A stretch of DNA of 64,000 bases, from assembly GCF_002019765.1 (NCBI RefSeq), contig NZ_KV917380.1, positions 3,581,278-3,645,277 on the forward strand, written 5' to 3'. A program made the position numbers and the translations under genes. Shown here piece after piece: positions 41,966-51,393 of this stretch (positions are counted from its first letter, which is position 1; each line of letters starts with the position of its first letter). The notes under the pieces are model-generated. The model saw nothing but the letters and a program-made list of their open reading frames with translations. It had not been told where the DNA came from and ran no database searches. This DNA comes from Shouchella oshimensis. GTDB lineage: Bacteria > Bacillota > Bacilli > Bacillales > Bacillaceae_D.

Positions 41966-44602
41966 TTAACGAACTTTTTTCAGTGCTGATCCTTTCGTGC
42001 TTGATAAAAAGGTTTCCACATTTATGAGAGGTAACCAATACAATGGATTTTTCTTCATAATCGATTGGAAGGCTAGAATGATCCCAGAACTACCGGAAAA
42101 CAAATCATCCGATAATCGATAGGAAAAATTACCTGGATAGAGATAAGCATCTTCTTTTTCAATTAAAAACAAATGTGCCAGTTGAATGACATCTTTTGTA
42201 CAGTCCCATTGTGCTTGTCTATCTTCTACTAAGGATGGTACTAGCAGAAACCCGCCTGCACCATCGAAGAGCCCACCACTAATGGTGCATCTGATCTTTG
42301 AGACATTCAAAATAGAGTCGAACTCTTCTTTAAACAGTTGTTTGCCGCTAACATGATTTACATACCAAATGGCTATACCGATTCCGATTGAACCTCCAGA
42401 TAAATACGGTAATAATCGATTGTTCTCATCCAATGTTTGCAGCATATCCGATTCCTCGTCTTTTTGCGTTTTATCCAAGTCTTCTGCTATGAATTGAATG
42501 GCTTGTTGCAGGTAGTCCTCATTCGATGTTACAGAATAGAGCGCAGCGTAAAACAAAGCAATACCAGATACGCCATCGATTAACCCTATCGGTACAGCAG
42601 ACCAATCGTTAGTCTTCAATGATGGCTGCTTTTTTCTTGCACTGTCAATTCTATCTTGAATAGATTCAGCATAATCCAAATATTCGGTTTTATCCGTTTC
42701 CAGATACAGACTTATATAAAACAAACCGACACCAGAGAGACCAGAGCGTAAAGTTAGATCGTTTCTTTCGTCTGTTTGATTTATTTTCTGGATTACTTGC
42801 TGCACCGATTCTGTATATCCTCTTTCATAAAGCAACGTACCGATTCCAGCCAGTCCCGAAAACAAACCGATGTTTTGAACAGTTGGAAGCTTAGCCAATA
42901 AATGAGTGTTGATCCACTTATCTACTTTTTCTAAACAATGGTTTGAACGATACAAGGTTAAAGCCGCTCCACTCCCCCCATTGAGTATATTGAATTTCCC
43001 ATCCTTTAACTCGTACTGACGGATATCACCATTAATGAACCTTTCATCATCGGTTACATGTTGACCTAATCCTTTTACTAGTTTGTTCACAATCTGTTGT
43101 AAGTCTTCCGTCTGCTCGTCCACATCTAACTGCCATTGATATTGAATATCGCTTTGATAGGAACGAATCTGATTAGCTGCTTTTTCAAATAGATCGATAA
43201 ACTGCTTATAAATGTGAATTGGATACTGGTTCTTAATCCACTCTAACTGGATAGGGGCAAGGTATTTTTCTAATGTATCCGACGTTAGGATTGGTAAAGA
43301 AAGATACCGTAGTAATTTTAGATAGCCGAACCAATCCCTTGCACCTGCGACGTTAATTTCATTCGAGATAAAACCAGTAGTCGCCATCCCAGGTTTGTCA
43401 GTAGAATAGACGGATGACGCCGTTTCAAAATCAATTAACTTTACTTCTCCACTTGAAGTCAGAATCACATTTGCTGGTTGAATATCACCCATTGCTATGC
43501 CTTTTTGGTGCATGTCCTCCATAATGTGATAAAGGTTCGTCATAATGGACATGATCTCTTCACCATACAGGTTCAAGTCTACACTACCTACAAAAGGATA
43601 GTTTTGTACTAACCATGATCTTAAATCTGAGCCTTCAATGTATTCTTCCACAATAAAATAGTGTTCCCACGCTTGGAAGTGATCCAAAACATTTACAACT
43701 CCAGATACATCTTTTAAGGTCGTTAGTGCATCTAGTTCGATCTTCTGCCTCTCTAATGCATCTCTGCCTATTCCGTCTAAGCCAGCTACTGGTCTAGCCT
43801 CTTTAATGATTACTTTTTCATTTGTTTTCTTTCTTGTGGCTAAATAAACTCCCCCAGCGTTACTGTAGCTTAAAGATGTCTCCATCGTATATTCGTTAAG
43901 TTTAGTCGTCTCTTCGTTTAAAAGTAGATCATCTTTTATGTTTAATGAATCTAAATAAGCATCATACGTTTTCATAAATGTTGGTACTTGATAGAATGGG
44001 TTGCGTTGATCAGGGATTAATTGACCGGTATCGTCGTATATACAATGTTCCCCGTCTTCATTTAATATTGTTTTAAATCCTCCATATCGATAAAAAACAT
44101 TGCTATCCTTCCAACGCTTATCATTTAAAATATATGGACCTTTCTCATACTTCTTTGTTACGTCAGCAAAAACATCTAATAATTGTATAAATTGTTCATC
44201 ATTGAGTGGATAAATCGTTATAAATTTGCCTGATGAGGCACGGTTCGCATTTTTTGAATTCATTTTCATAAAGCTCTCTCGGTCTTTTAAGTGCTTAAAC
44301 ACTAGCTTGCGTTCCATGCAAACCCTCGCTACGTCATTAAGAACGGTTTGGGCATCATTCTTAGAGGCCGTTATGTGGATCTTCCATCCTTGGGTCGGTA
44401 AATGCACGCCATCTATTTGATAGTGTGTCCAAACGGATGCCTCATCGTAATGAACAGAATACATGCCCTTATTTTCGTTCGTAACCGTTAATTCACCTCC
44501 TTCCCCTTTTTGTATTTTCCCGTAATGCTCTGAGTCTACTTTTAAATACTGGTGATAAAGAAAGTTACCTTCCAATTTTTTCATCCTCCCTTTCCTCTCC
44601 AT
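41966..44602 (-). CDS. Class III lanthionine synthetase LanKC
   Basis: An 878-residue trifunctional enzyme. The N-terminal part (about 1-230) is the phospho-Ser/Thr lyase region. The Ser/Thr kinase-like domain (about 240-510) has VIIKEARP (ATP Lys), VEEYIEGSDL, GDIQPANVI (catalytic loop) and LIDFETA (metal loop). The LanC-like domain (about 530-870) has repeated GLAGIGTLL, GLSGVGLFY, GVSGIALFY and GGSIGIGIA motifs but no zinc-binding CHG motif, which fits class III. It installs dehydro residues and (labi)onin rings in the five precursors. A TTG at 44575 with AAAGGGAGG nine bases upstream may be the true start. Confidence 0.92.
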   Translation of the reverse strand: MERKGRMKKLEGNFLYHQYLKVDSEHYGKIQKGEGGELTVTNENKGMYSVHYDEASVWTHYQIDGVHLPTQGWKIHITASKNDAQTVLNDVARVCMERKLVFKHLKDRESFMKMNSKNANRASSGKFITIYPLNDEQFIQLLDVFADVTKKYEKGPYILNDKRWKDSNVFYRYGGFKTILNEDGEHCIYDDTGQLIPDQRNPFYQVPTFMKTYDAYLDSLNIKDDLLLNEETTKLNEYTMETSLSYSNAGGVYLATRKKTNEKVIIKEARPVAGLDGIGRDALERQKIELDALTTLKDVSGVVNVLDHFQAWEHYFIVEEYIEGSDLRSWLVQNYPFVGSVDLNLYGEEIMSIMTNLYHIMEDMHQKGIAMGDIQPANVILTSSGEVKLIDFETASSVYSTDKPGMATTGFISNEINVAGARDWFGYLKLLRYLSLPILTSDTLEKYLAPIQLEWIKNQYPIHIYKQFIDLFEKAANQIRSYQSDIQYQWQLDVDEQTEDLQQIVNKLVKGLGQHVTDDERFINGDIRQYELKDGKFNILNGGSGAALTLYRSNHCLEKVDKWINTHLLAKLPTVQNIGLFSGLAGIGTLLYERGYTESVQQVIQKINQTDERNDLTLRSGLSGVGLFYISLYLETDKTEYLDYAESIQDRIDSARKKQPSLKTNDWSAVPIGLIDGVSGIALFYAALYSVTSNEDYLQQAIQFIAEDLDKTQKDEESDMLQTLDENNRLLPYLSGGSIGIGIAIWYVNHVSGKQLFKEEFDSILNVSKIRCTISGGLFDGAGGFLLVPSLVEDRQAQWDCTKDVIQLAHLFLIEKEDAYLYPGNFSYRLSDDLFSGSSGIILAFQSIMKKNPLYWLPLINVETFLSSTKGSALKKVR

Positions 44603-44611
44603 AGCGAAACA

Positions 44612-44887
44612 TTACATTCCCCGTCTAATGGCTCTAAAAATAATCATAAATAGACATGCTACAACCATGAATACCAGAATCATGTTAAATACCCAAGTTT
44701 CGTAGAAAGCAAAATTTTCCGTAAAAAAATCTTGTAAGGAAAAACCAAAGATGCTCCAATTTCCTTGGCCATCCGTATTAAATGACCGATTGAGGTTCAG
44801 TGTTTCCGTAAGAATAAATAGAATATTAACACCTAGTAACGTCAAACCATATTCAAAAATATCCCGTATGAATGTATCTTTTTTCAA
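44612..44887 (-). CDS. Small membrane protein of lanthipeptide transporter group
   Basis: A 91-residue protein with two membrane segments (about 15-33 and 65-85) and a basic C-terminus (FRAIRRGM). I use a TTG at 44887 with GGGAGG seven bases upstream; an in-frame GTG at 44944 would overlap the permease gene. It lies between the ABC permease and LanKC and may be an immunity or accessory protein. No family recognised. Confidence 0.55.
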   Translation of the reverse strand: MKKDTFIRDIFEYGLTLLGVNILFILTETLNLNRSFNTDGQGNWSIFGFSLQDFFTENFAFYETWVFNMILVFMVVACLFMIIFRAIRRGM

Positions 44888-44918
44888 AATAGGCCTCCCG
44901 TTTAAACGTAATCGTGAA

Positions 44919-45575
44919 TTAAAATTCTTTTCGCTTATAAACACTTAAAGCAATGAGGAAAGAAAGGATATAAAGGATGAGCCCAATCAGCACAAAGGTC
45001 AATGAATAAACAACCATTGATGACGTCTCTGCCTCATTGAAAGCGAGTCGTTCAAATACAAGATTGGAAACCACTCGTTCCATCAGGAAGCTAACCAAAA
45101 TGGCTGCACCTGCCGCCACAATTAAGACACCATCTGACTTTTCTGGTCCTAATAAATAAAGCAGAGGAAAAATAAGTGCTCCAATTAACAATACAAGCAT
45201 AATAGAAGGCGCTAATTGCACGAGGAGTTGCATGTAAGACTCTTCCACTACAATAAAATACACGAAAAACGTTACCGTTGTAATGACAATTCCAATTGCG
45301 AGTACTGCTAAGTAAAAAAGATAATGCCCAAACACGATATGTGCTCGATTAACTGGCATGGTTAGCACAAATTTATCGTAGCCAGACTTTGATTCATGCT
45401 TAATTACTTCCATTGCAGGGATGGAAACTAATAATAGCGTAAGCAACACAACGAAAGGATGCATGGATTCTTGACCAAACCCTAACACCAACGCAGCTAC
45501 AAAAATGGATATGCCAACATACATAAATAAACTACGGTAGACTAAGTAATAACTTGTTAGTAATAATGCATTCAT
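44919..45575 (-). CDS. ABC-2 type permease of lanthipeptide cluster
   Basis: A 218-residue protein with six membrane segments. It pairs with the ATPase upstream, overlapping it by four bases (ATGA). ALSVYKRKEF at the C-terminus and the size fit ABC-2 permeases related to bacitracin- or lantibiotic-resistance pumps (ABC2_membrane_2-like). It likely exports the peptide or protects the producer. Confidence 0.85.
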   Translation of the reverse strand: MNALLLTSYYLVYRSLFMYVGISIFVAALVLGFGQESMHPFVVLLTLLLVSIPAMEVIKHESKSGYDKFVLTMPVNRAHIVFGHYLFYLAVLAIGIVITTVTFFVYFIVVEESYMQLLVQLAPSIMLVLLIGALIFPLLYLLGPEKSDGVLIVAAGAAILVSFLMERVVSNLVFERLAFNEAETSSMVVYSLTFVLIGLILYILSFLIALSVYKRKEF

Positions 45576-46426
45576 TTCTTTTCACCTCTCGCTAGGAAAA
45601 CACTTAAATCTTCTAGTGTTAATTCATTAACAGGTACGTTATCCGGTACAACTCTTTTATCAGAGATCAATACCACAAACGCATCCTTTTCTTTATACGA
45701 TGTTACAATATGCTCTGGTTCTACTGTCGATAAGTCATTTTCATTCATTTCTACGATTGCGTATTGATTTTGAATGACTTCTCTCTTTTCCGTTAAAATG
45801 ATTTCGCCATCTTTTATAAAAACAAGGTGATCAGCAATCTTCTCAATGTCACTCATAATATGAGAGGATAACAGAATGCCACCTTTATTCTCCTCAACAA
45901 ACCGAGTTAGTTCCTCTAGCAATTCTTTACGTGAAGACGGATCAAGCCCTCCTGTCGCTTCATCCAATAGAAGCAATTTTGCGTTATGAGATAGTGCTAC
46001 AGCCACGGATAGCTTCATCGACATTCCTCTTGAAAACTCTTTTACTTTTTTATCAGTCGGCAAATGAAACGTTTCTAACAACCTGTCAAATCCTTCTTGA
46101 TCCCAGCTACTATACATTTTCACAAACACTTTATTTAATTGTTTAATCGTCAGTTCAGCAGGCAAGTTAATGGCATCAAAGACAACGCCAACTTGCTCTC
46201 TCATAGATGGTTGCTGACCATGTACTTCCTCTCCAAATAATCGAACCGTTCCTTCATCTTTTTTGATTAAACCTAAAATTGTTTTGAAAGTAGTCGACTT
46301 CCCTGCTCCGTTATCGCCTACAAATCCAACAATTGACCCAGCAGGAACATCTAAGGTAACATTCTTAAGAACATGTTTACGTTTAAATGTTTTACTTATA
46401 TTTTCCATCTCAAGAAGTACAGTCAT
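45572..46426 (-). CDS. ABC transporter ATP-binding protein of lanthipeptide cluster
   Basis: A 284-residue ATPase with Walker A GDNGAGKST (about 38), signature FSRGMSMKL (about 132), Walker B LLLLDEATGGLDPSS (about 150), and H-loop LLSSHIM. The C-terminal 70 residues are an accessory domain as in many resistance-type ABC ATPases. It is the first gene of the lanthipeptide operon. AGGAGG lies upstream of the ATG, preceded by a perfect AT-only inverted repeat. Confidence 0.9.
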   Translation of the reverse strand: MTVLLEMENISKTFKRKHVLKNVTLDVPAGSIVGFVGDNGAGKSTTFKTILGLIKKDEGTVRLFGEEVHGQQPSMREQVGVVFDAINLPAELTIKQLNKVFVKMYSSWDQEGFDRLLETFHLPTDKKVKEFSRGMSMKLSVAVALSHNAKLLLLDEATGGLDPSSRKELLEELTRFVEENKGGILLSSHIMSDIEKIADHLVFIKDGEIILTEKREVIQNQYAIVEMNENDLSTVEPEHIVTSYKEKDAFVVLISDKRVVPDNVPVNELTLEDLSVFLARGEKK

Positions 46427-46442
46427 TTTTTATCCTCCTAAA

Positions 46443-46477
46443 AATATATAAAAAATATTATTAATTTTTTATATATT
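46443..46477 (-). promoter_or_regulatory. AT-only inverted repeat ahead of lanthipeptide operon
   Basis: AATATATAAAAAAT and its exact complement lie either side of a 7-base spacer, 17 bases upstream of the ATPase start. It could be a repressor operator or a leader hairpin that affects translation. Confidence 0.5.
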
Positions 46478-46910
46478 GAAAATACATTTCACATTGTCCA
46501 TATAGGTTTATATATAAAGCAGCATGACAACCTATATCGAGTATAAAACACACTTCAAATCGGCACTGTCTTGATTTATGTATTTATATACCACAGCAAA
46601 TTGTTTCAAAACCACAAAATTTCAATTTTTTTATTATTTTTACGAAAACAGGGATTTTTCTGGCTACTCTTTATGGTTAAACTTGAAAAAAACAGGCTCA
46701 GAAGCTAGATGACGCCTCTCATCTCTATTTTTATATACCACAGCGCCATGTTTCAAAACACGAAAATGACCTTATTCTTTTACTATACAGCCTGATAGCA
46801 TATTACATACGTTGTCTTCATTGTCTTTTTTATGAAACAAGCAATAAGAGATGCATAGACTAGTATAAGTCGTTCGAGCTCAGGAAAGAACTGTCATCTA
46901 GAGGTGATGT
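46478..46910. other. Regulatory-looking intergenic region with 30-bp repeats
   Basis: Two related 30-base direct repeats occur at 46583-46612 and 46730-46759, starting TTTATATACCACAGC and ending TTTCAAAAC, with four mismatches in the middle. They are 147 bases apart. A weaker third version lies near 46508-46532 (TTTATATATAAAGC). No gene is seen. The repeats may be regulator sites for the divergent lanthipeptide operon. Confidence 0.5.
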
Positions 46911-47093
46911 ATGATGTTAGAGGTTGCGATACTCTTTGCCATACTGGTCGTGTTAGGCTGTCTTGGTGCCCCATTAATGAAAACCTGGAAATACCTTATA
47001 CGCCAGATGATTATCGGGTCCATTGTCCTAATGGCTTTTATGATCGTTCTCTTTTTCTATGAATTTATTGAAGGCGGCTTTATGCGGTTTTAG
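46911..47093 (+). CDS. Small two-segment membrane protein
   Basis: A 60-residue protein with two hydrophobic segments (about 4-22 and 33-52) and a basic linker (MKTWKYLIRQ). AGAGGTGATGT precedes the ATG, and a strong terminator follows. It is divergent from the lanthipeptide operon; a role in immunity is possible but unsupported. No family recognised. Confidence 0.45.
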   Translation: MMLEVAILFAILVVLGCLGAPLMKTWKYLIRQMIIGSIVLMAFMIVLFFYEFIEGGFMRF

Positions 47094-47108
47094 TGTTAAA
47101 TATAGACA

Positions 47109-47144
47109 AGAAAGAAGGCCCATGCAAGGATACATGGGCCTTCT
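47109..47144. terminator. Intrinsic terminator
   Basis: AGAAGGCCCATG/CATGGGCCTTCT stem (12 bp) with an 8-base loop, after the small membrane gene at 46911. Confidence 0.8.
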
Positions 47145-47242
47145 TCTCTGAATCAGAGCAAGCCATTGATTAGCGATCAATCACGTTAAGGAAGATCCTC
47201 TCGCATTGATATGTAGGATAGGCGTTCACCTATCCTTTAACA

Positions 47243-47410
47243 CTAATCAGATAAGACATTCTCTGTTTCTTCATGAAGGATCGCTTCAAGATGCATAATT
47301 TGGTCATCCAGCATCTCCGTAAAGCGAGCTTCATTACCGGTTACTTTTCTCCTCATTGCTTTAAGAAATAGTAATTCCCGGCGAAACAGTTCTCGCTCAA
47401 AGCGATTCAT
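47243..47410 (-). CDS. Small charged helical protein of unknown function
   Basis: A 55-residue protein, highly charged and predicted helical throughout (RFERELFRRELLFLKAMRRK, then DQIMHLEAILHEE). It may form a small coiled coil. AAGGAGGATATC precedes the ATG at 47410. No family recognised. Confidence 0.5.
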   Translation of the reverse strand: MNRFERELFRRELLFLKAMRRKVTGNEARFTEMLDDQIMHLEAILHEETENVLSD

Positions 47411-47530
47411 GATAGATATCCTCCTTAAACATGATTGATACCTATGTGTATTGATTACCCCTCTTTCCATACGTAAAACCACACTTTTGGCTATCTTTCT
47501 ACCATCCAGTGAACAAATAGGCGAACCTCT

Positions 47531-47950
47531 TTAATACGAACGGTACATTCCTTGGGATCGGGGGGCTGTATATTCAAACGCAAACTTCTTATATAAATGC
47601 TCTGCTTCCCCATCTGCAATAAGGCTAACATAGGAACCAGGCAATGTGTGTTGATCAAGGTAGTCAGTAAGGTGCTTCATAATAACGCTGCCTAACCCTT
47701 TTCCTTGATACGTAGGCTTTACTGCAATATCAACTATTTGAAAAAATGCGCCACCATCTCCAATAATCCTGCCCATACCGATTAGCCTATCTCCATCGTA
47801 CAACGTCACTGCATATAAAGAATGACGAAGGCCAATTTCAGCTGCCTCTACCGATTTCCCACTTAATCCCGCTTCCAGTCGTAACTCATTATAAGCTTTC
47901 GGATTTGGGGCTTCATGCATCACTGTATAATCCAATTTCTTTCCCTCCAC
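47531..47950 (-). CDS. GNAT-family N-acetyltransferase
   Basis: A 139-residue acetyltransferase using acetyl-CoA. The core motif A reads QIVDIAVKPTYQGKGLGSVIM (about 70-90), with the pyrophosphate-binding QGKGLG loop. LIGMGRIIGDGG and the C-terminal YKKFAFEYTAP region are typical. Substrate unknown. It is probably monocistronic. Confidence 0.85.
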   Translation of the reverse strand: MEGKKLDYTVMHEAPNPKAYNELRLEAGLSGKSVEAAEIGLRHSLYAVTLYDGDRLIGMGRIIGDGGAFFQIVDIAVKPTYQGKGLGSVIMKHLTDYLDQHTLPGSYVSLIADGEAEHLYKKFAFEYTAPRSQGMYRSY

Positions 47951-48027
47951 TTTATTCGTTTCCTAGCCTTCAAAATCGCTGAGCATACTTGTAAACATTC
48001 CTGCTTGCTTCCCTACTCCTCCATTAT

Positions 48028-48066
48028 ACACAAAAAAAGTATAGGCAACTTGCCTATACTTTTTGT
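48028..48066. terminator. Intrinsic terminator of PTS operon
   Basis: Perfect stem AGTATAGGCAA/TTGCCTATACT flanked by A- and T-runs, six bases after the stop of the IIB gene (minus strand). Confidence 0.85.
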
Positions 48067-48071
48067 ACACC

Positions 48072-48380
48072 TTATTTCCCTTCAGCGAGCTGTATTGCCT
48101 GATTCAGTACGTTTTCACCTTTCATCATCCCATAGTCCATTTGATTAATCAGATCGACTTTGACGTTGTACGGTTCAGCTTGTTTCGTAATTTGTGCTTG
48201 CATGTAACGTACTTGTGGACCGATTAAGAGGACATCCACTTTTTCTAAATGGTCGTTTAACTGTGAAGCGGATACGGCATCAATTTCACACGTTACGCCT
48301 TTCACTTCAGCTGCTTCTCTCATTTTTGAAACGAGCATACTAGTAGACATTCCAGCTGAACATACGAGTAAAATATTCAT
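48072..48380 (-). CDS. celA: PTS lactose/cellobiose-family IIB subunit
   Basis: A 102-residue phosphocarrier with the active-site Cys near the N-terminus (ILLVCSAGMSTSMLV), the P-loop signature of the lactose/chitobiose family. It passes phosphate from IIA to the sugar held by IIC. The last gene of a four-gene operon; four bases after the IIA stop. GGGAG precedes the ATG at 48380. Confidence 0.9.
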   Translation of the reverse strand: MNILLVCSAGMSTSMLVSKMREAAEVKGVTCEIDAVSASQLNDHLEKVDVLLIGPQVRYMQAQITKQAEPYNVKVDLINQMDYGMMKGENVLNQAIQLAEGK

Positions 48381-48384
48381 CTTT

Positions 48385-48705
48385 TTACACTCCCTTTGGT
48401 AAGCGTTGATAGAGTTCAACCAATTCAACAGCCATTTCTTTTACTGTCATCGAGGTCATTAAGTGATCTTGTGCATGAATTAATAAAATGGAAGGGGTGA
48501 CCCCGTTTCCTTGCGCTTCTTGTTGGAGCAGTTCCGTTTGTCCATGGTGAGCCGTCACAAATGCATCCTCGGCTTCTTTTAATTTACCTGCCGCTTGCTC
48601 AAATTCTCCAGCCTTTGCCGCTTGGATGGCTTCCATGGCAAAAGAGCGAGCGTTTCCCGAATGCAAAATGAGGGTGAATGAAATTTCTTCAAGTGTTCTT
48701 GTCAT
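48385..48705 (-). CDS. celC: PTS lactose/cellobiose-family IIA subunit
   Basis: A 106-residue helical IIA protein. The phosphorylated His is in LLIHAQDHLMTS (second His, about 81), the signature of this family; ILHSGNARSFAMEA is the N-terminal conserved block. It lies between the IIC and IIB genes and together they form a complete permease. Confidence 0.9.
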   Translation of the reverse strand: MTRTLEEISFTLILHSGNARSFAMEAIQAAKAGEFEQAAGKLKEAEDAFVTAHHGQTELLQQEAQGNGVTPSILLIHAQDHLMTSMTVKEMAVELVELYQRLPKGV

Positions 48706-48719
48706 GATGGTACTCCTTC

Positions 48720-50000
48720 TTAACCGTTTTCGTTTTCAATTCGTTCTTGTGCACGTTCAGATAAGCGAATAAATGGTATATAGATAAGTGTGGCAAGTGT
48801 TAAGTTAAAGAGCTGTAAAACCACCCCTGACCAATGCCCTGAAACAAGGAATCCGCTTATAATAGGCGGTGTTGTCCAAGGAATGGCAACTGCCGTTTTC
48901 GCGACAAATCCAAAGGAAATCGCAAAATAAGAAATGATGGTCAATAGTATTGGTGATAAAACAAATGGAATTAACAGTGACGGATTCAACACAATGGGCA
49001 TACCGAACATAATAGGTTCATTAATATTAAACGCTGCTCCCGGTGCACCTAATTTCCCAACCGTTCGGTAATGGGACGTTTTTGCTACAATAAAGATTGC
49101 GGCGATCAGTGCCAATGTTGTTCCAGAACCACCCATAAAAACGTAAGCATCAAAGAATGCTTTCGTTACAATCGCTAGCTCATTTCCAAAAATACTCGCT
49201 CCTGCTTGAACAAGCTCAGTATTTGTAATACTTGCTGATAAGTATACACCTTCCATAATCGGTGACATAATATTCGTCCCGTGCAACCCGAAGAACCATA
49301 AGAAATGATTAAGAAACACAACGATAAGTGCTGCTGGTAATGAATTTGATAATTTTAGTAATGGCGTTTGAATCCATTCAAAGATTAATTCGTGAACGCT
49401 TAGTTGAACGACTAATGTCATAAACATTTGCAGTAAGCTAAGCCCTATGAGAATTATAAGAAATGGAATTAATGAGCGAAAAGATTTCGTTACACCCTCA
49501 GGTACTCCCTGTGGCATTTTAATCGTAAATCTTGAATTAACAAGCACTCGAAATAATTCAGTTACAATGAGGGCATTAAACAACGCAACGAAAAGGCCTT
49601 GTGATCCTGTCCATGCTAGTGAGAGTCCCCAATCCTCAGTAAACGGCGATAGCATAACGAATGTGGAAACGGATAAGATTGCTGCTGCTAACCCATCAAC
49701 ATGATAGGAACGAGCTAGATGATAGGAAATGGCCATCGTAACAAGGAGAGCCAAGATTGCATAAGAGGCATCCCATATATTTCCGCCGAACATGGTGAAA
49801 TTTTCACCGAATATCCCCATCATAAACGCTTGATATCGATCGATTGTCGGTAATGGGAAGTTGTTAAGTAAGATAGCAAACGAGCCAATAATAATTAACG
49901 GAATAACACTGACAAAGCCATCTCGAATGGCAACTAAGTGCCTTTGTGCGCCAATTTTCCCCGCCACTGGCACAACATTTCTTTCTAACCATTGCATCAT
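48720..50000 (-). CDS. celB: PTS cellobiose/chitobiose-type IIC permease
   Basis: A 426-residue integral membrane transporter with about ten segments. It has the family motifs GLHGTNIMSPIM and NINEPIMFGMPIVLNP, the latter being the sugar-binding GxxNxxEPI block. It moves a disaccharide across the membrane with phosphorylation. The neighbouring ChbG-type deacetylase and GH4 enzyme suggest chitobiose or cellobiose as substrate. Confidence 0.9.
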   Translation of the reverse strand: MMQWLERNVVPVAGKIGAQRHLVAIRDGFVSVIPLIIIGSFAILLNNFPLPTIDRYQAFMMGIFGENFTMFGGNIWDASYAILALLVTMAISYHLARSYHVDGLAAAILSVSTFVMLSPFTEDWGLSLAWTGSQGLFVALFNALIVTELFRVLVNSRFTIKMPQGVPEGVTKSFRSLIPFLIILIGLSLLQMFMTLVVQLSVHELIFEWIQTPLLKLSNSLPAALIVVFLNHFLWFFGLHGTNIMSPIMEGVYLSASITNTELVQAGASIFGNELAIVTKAFFDAYVFMGGSGTTLALIAAIFIVAKTSHYRTVGKLGAPGAAFNINEPIMFGMPIVLNPSLLIPFVLSPILLTIISYFAISFGFVAKTAVAIPWTTPPIISGFLVSGHWSGVVLQLFNLTLATLIYIPFIRLSERAQERIENENG

Positions 50001-50015
50001 AGAAATTCCCCCTTT

Positions 50016-51332
50016 TTATACTTGCTGATAAAATTGCGGCAAATCTTCTTTATGTGCGTCCAATAACTCTTCCATTAAATCTTTTGCAAGCGTTTCTTCT
50101 CGAACAAGTGGATTGATGACTAACGCTTGATACAGGCGCTCACGATCGCCCTTTACAGCTGCTTCAATGACCAATTCCTCCATATTCTTCATCAATTGAA
50201 TGATGCCTCGAATTGAGAGCGGAAGCGTTCCTATTGAAATTGGTCGTGGTCCCTCTCCCCCCATGACAGCATTGGTTTCAATCACAGCATCGTTCGGTAA
50301 GTCTGATATGGTTCCATTATTTTGAACGTTAACGGTTTGAATATCGCCTTTATTTGTATAGATACTTGTCATAACGTTACAAGCCGCATCGCTATAGAAA
50401 GCCCCTCCTCTTTTCTCAAGTTCGGTAGGCTTTTCTGTTAACTCTTTATCGTCATATTTTTTAAAGAGCTCTTCTTCTACTTGCTGGACCACTTCAGCCC
50501 GTGTTCCATTCTCCCAATACTCTTTTAAACTTTTCTCTAGCATCTCTGCCCCTTTAAAGTAATAGCTATGGTAAGGATTCGGCAGCATCATAAAAGAAGA
50601 TAAAAATGTAGACGACCATCCTTCTGATACGATATTTGCTGGAGAATATTGATTTGACGGATCTTTTAATCGCTCAATCACAATCGATGTATAGTCCACT
50701 CCTTTTACAAGCACGCGACGACCAAATACAAAATGATTTAAGCCAATAAATTCAATTTCAACATCTTCCGTTTGGCAGCCTAGAATTTCTGCCACACCTG
50801 TTCGCATATTAAATGGAATGTTACACACGCCGATGACGCGTTTATGAGAACCATATTTCAACAATGCTTCTGTTACCATTCCAGCAGGATTCGTGAAGTT
50901 GATAAGCCATGCATTTGGACAAAGCTCAGCCATATCCTTAGATACCTCTAATAAAATCGGTATCGTTCGCAAGGCTTTAAAGATTCCTCCTGCACCATTT
51001 GTTTCCTGCCCTAAAGCGCCGTAAGAAAGTGGAATTCGTTCGTCTTTTTCTCTTGCTTTCAATCCCCCCACTCGAATTTGACTTGTCACGAAGTCAGCAT
51101 TCTTTAATGCGTTTCGTCGGTCAAGACTGGCTGTAATCATAATGTCTTTTCCTGATTTTTTCACCATTCGCTTTGCTAAACGTGAGATAACGTCTAACTT
51201 TTGTTTTCCTTTTTCAATATCCACTAGCGCTATTTCCGTCACTGGGAATTGATCATGACGGTCAATCATGCCCTCTATAATTTCTGGCGTATAGCTAGAT
51301 CCTCCACCTATGATGACAAGCTTCAACATCAT
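50016..51332 (-). CDS. GH4 6-phospho-beta-glucosidase
   Basis: A 438-residue family 4 glycosidase that needs NAD+ and a divalent metal. The N-terminal nucleotide motif is LVIIGGGSSYTPE; NFTNPAGMVTEA and VIGVCNIPFNMR (metal-ligand Cys) and GLNHFVFG (metal-ligand His) are typical. It hydrolyses the phosphorylated disaccharide delivered by the PTS. It is the first gene of the operon. A catabolite-repression-like site lies about 50 bases upstream. Confidence 0.92.
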   Translation of the reverse strand: MMLKLVIIGGGSSYTPEIIEGMIDRHDQFPVTEIALVDIEKGKQKLDVISRLAKRMVKKSGKDIMITASLDRRNALKNADFVTSQIRVGGLKAREKDERIPLSYGALGQETNGAGGIFKALRTIPILLEVSKDMAELCPNAWLINFTNPAGMVTEALLKYGSHKRVIGVCNIPFNMRTGVAEILGCQTEDVEIEFIGLNHFVFGRRVLVKGVDYTSIVIERLKDPSNQYSPANIVSEGWSSTFLSSFMMLPNPYHSYYFKGAEMLEKSLKEYWENGTRAEVVQQVEEELFKKYDDKELTEKPTELEKRGGAFYSDAACNVMTSIYTNKGDIQTVNVQNNGTISDLPNDAVIETNAVMGGEGPRPISIGTLPLSIRGIIQLMKNMEELVIEAAVKGDRERLYQALVINPLVREETLAKDLMEELLDAHKEDLPQFYQQV

Positions 51333-51379
51333 AAAGCCCCTCTCCTGTTACTACTCTATTTGTAGGTATAACCGTTATT

Positions 51380-51393
51380 TGAAATCGCTTTCT
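51380..51393 (-). promoter_or_regulatory. cre-like catabolite repression site
   Basis: TGAAATCGCTTTCT matches the CcpA consensus TGWAANCGNTNWCA in all but the last base. It lies between the GH4 gene start (51332) and the divergent GntR gene, close to the operon's promoter. Confidence 0.55.
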
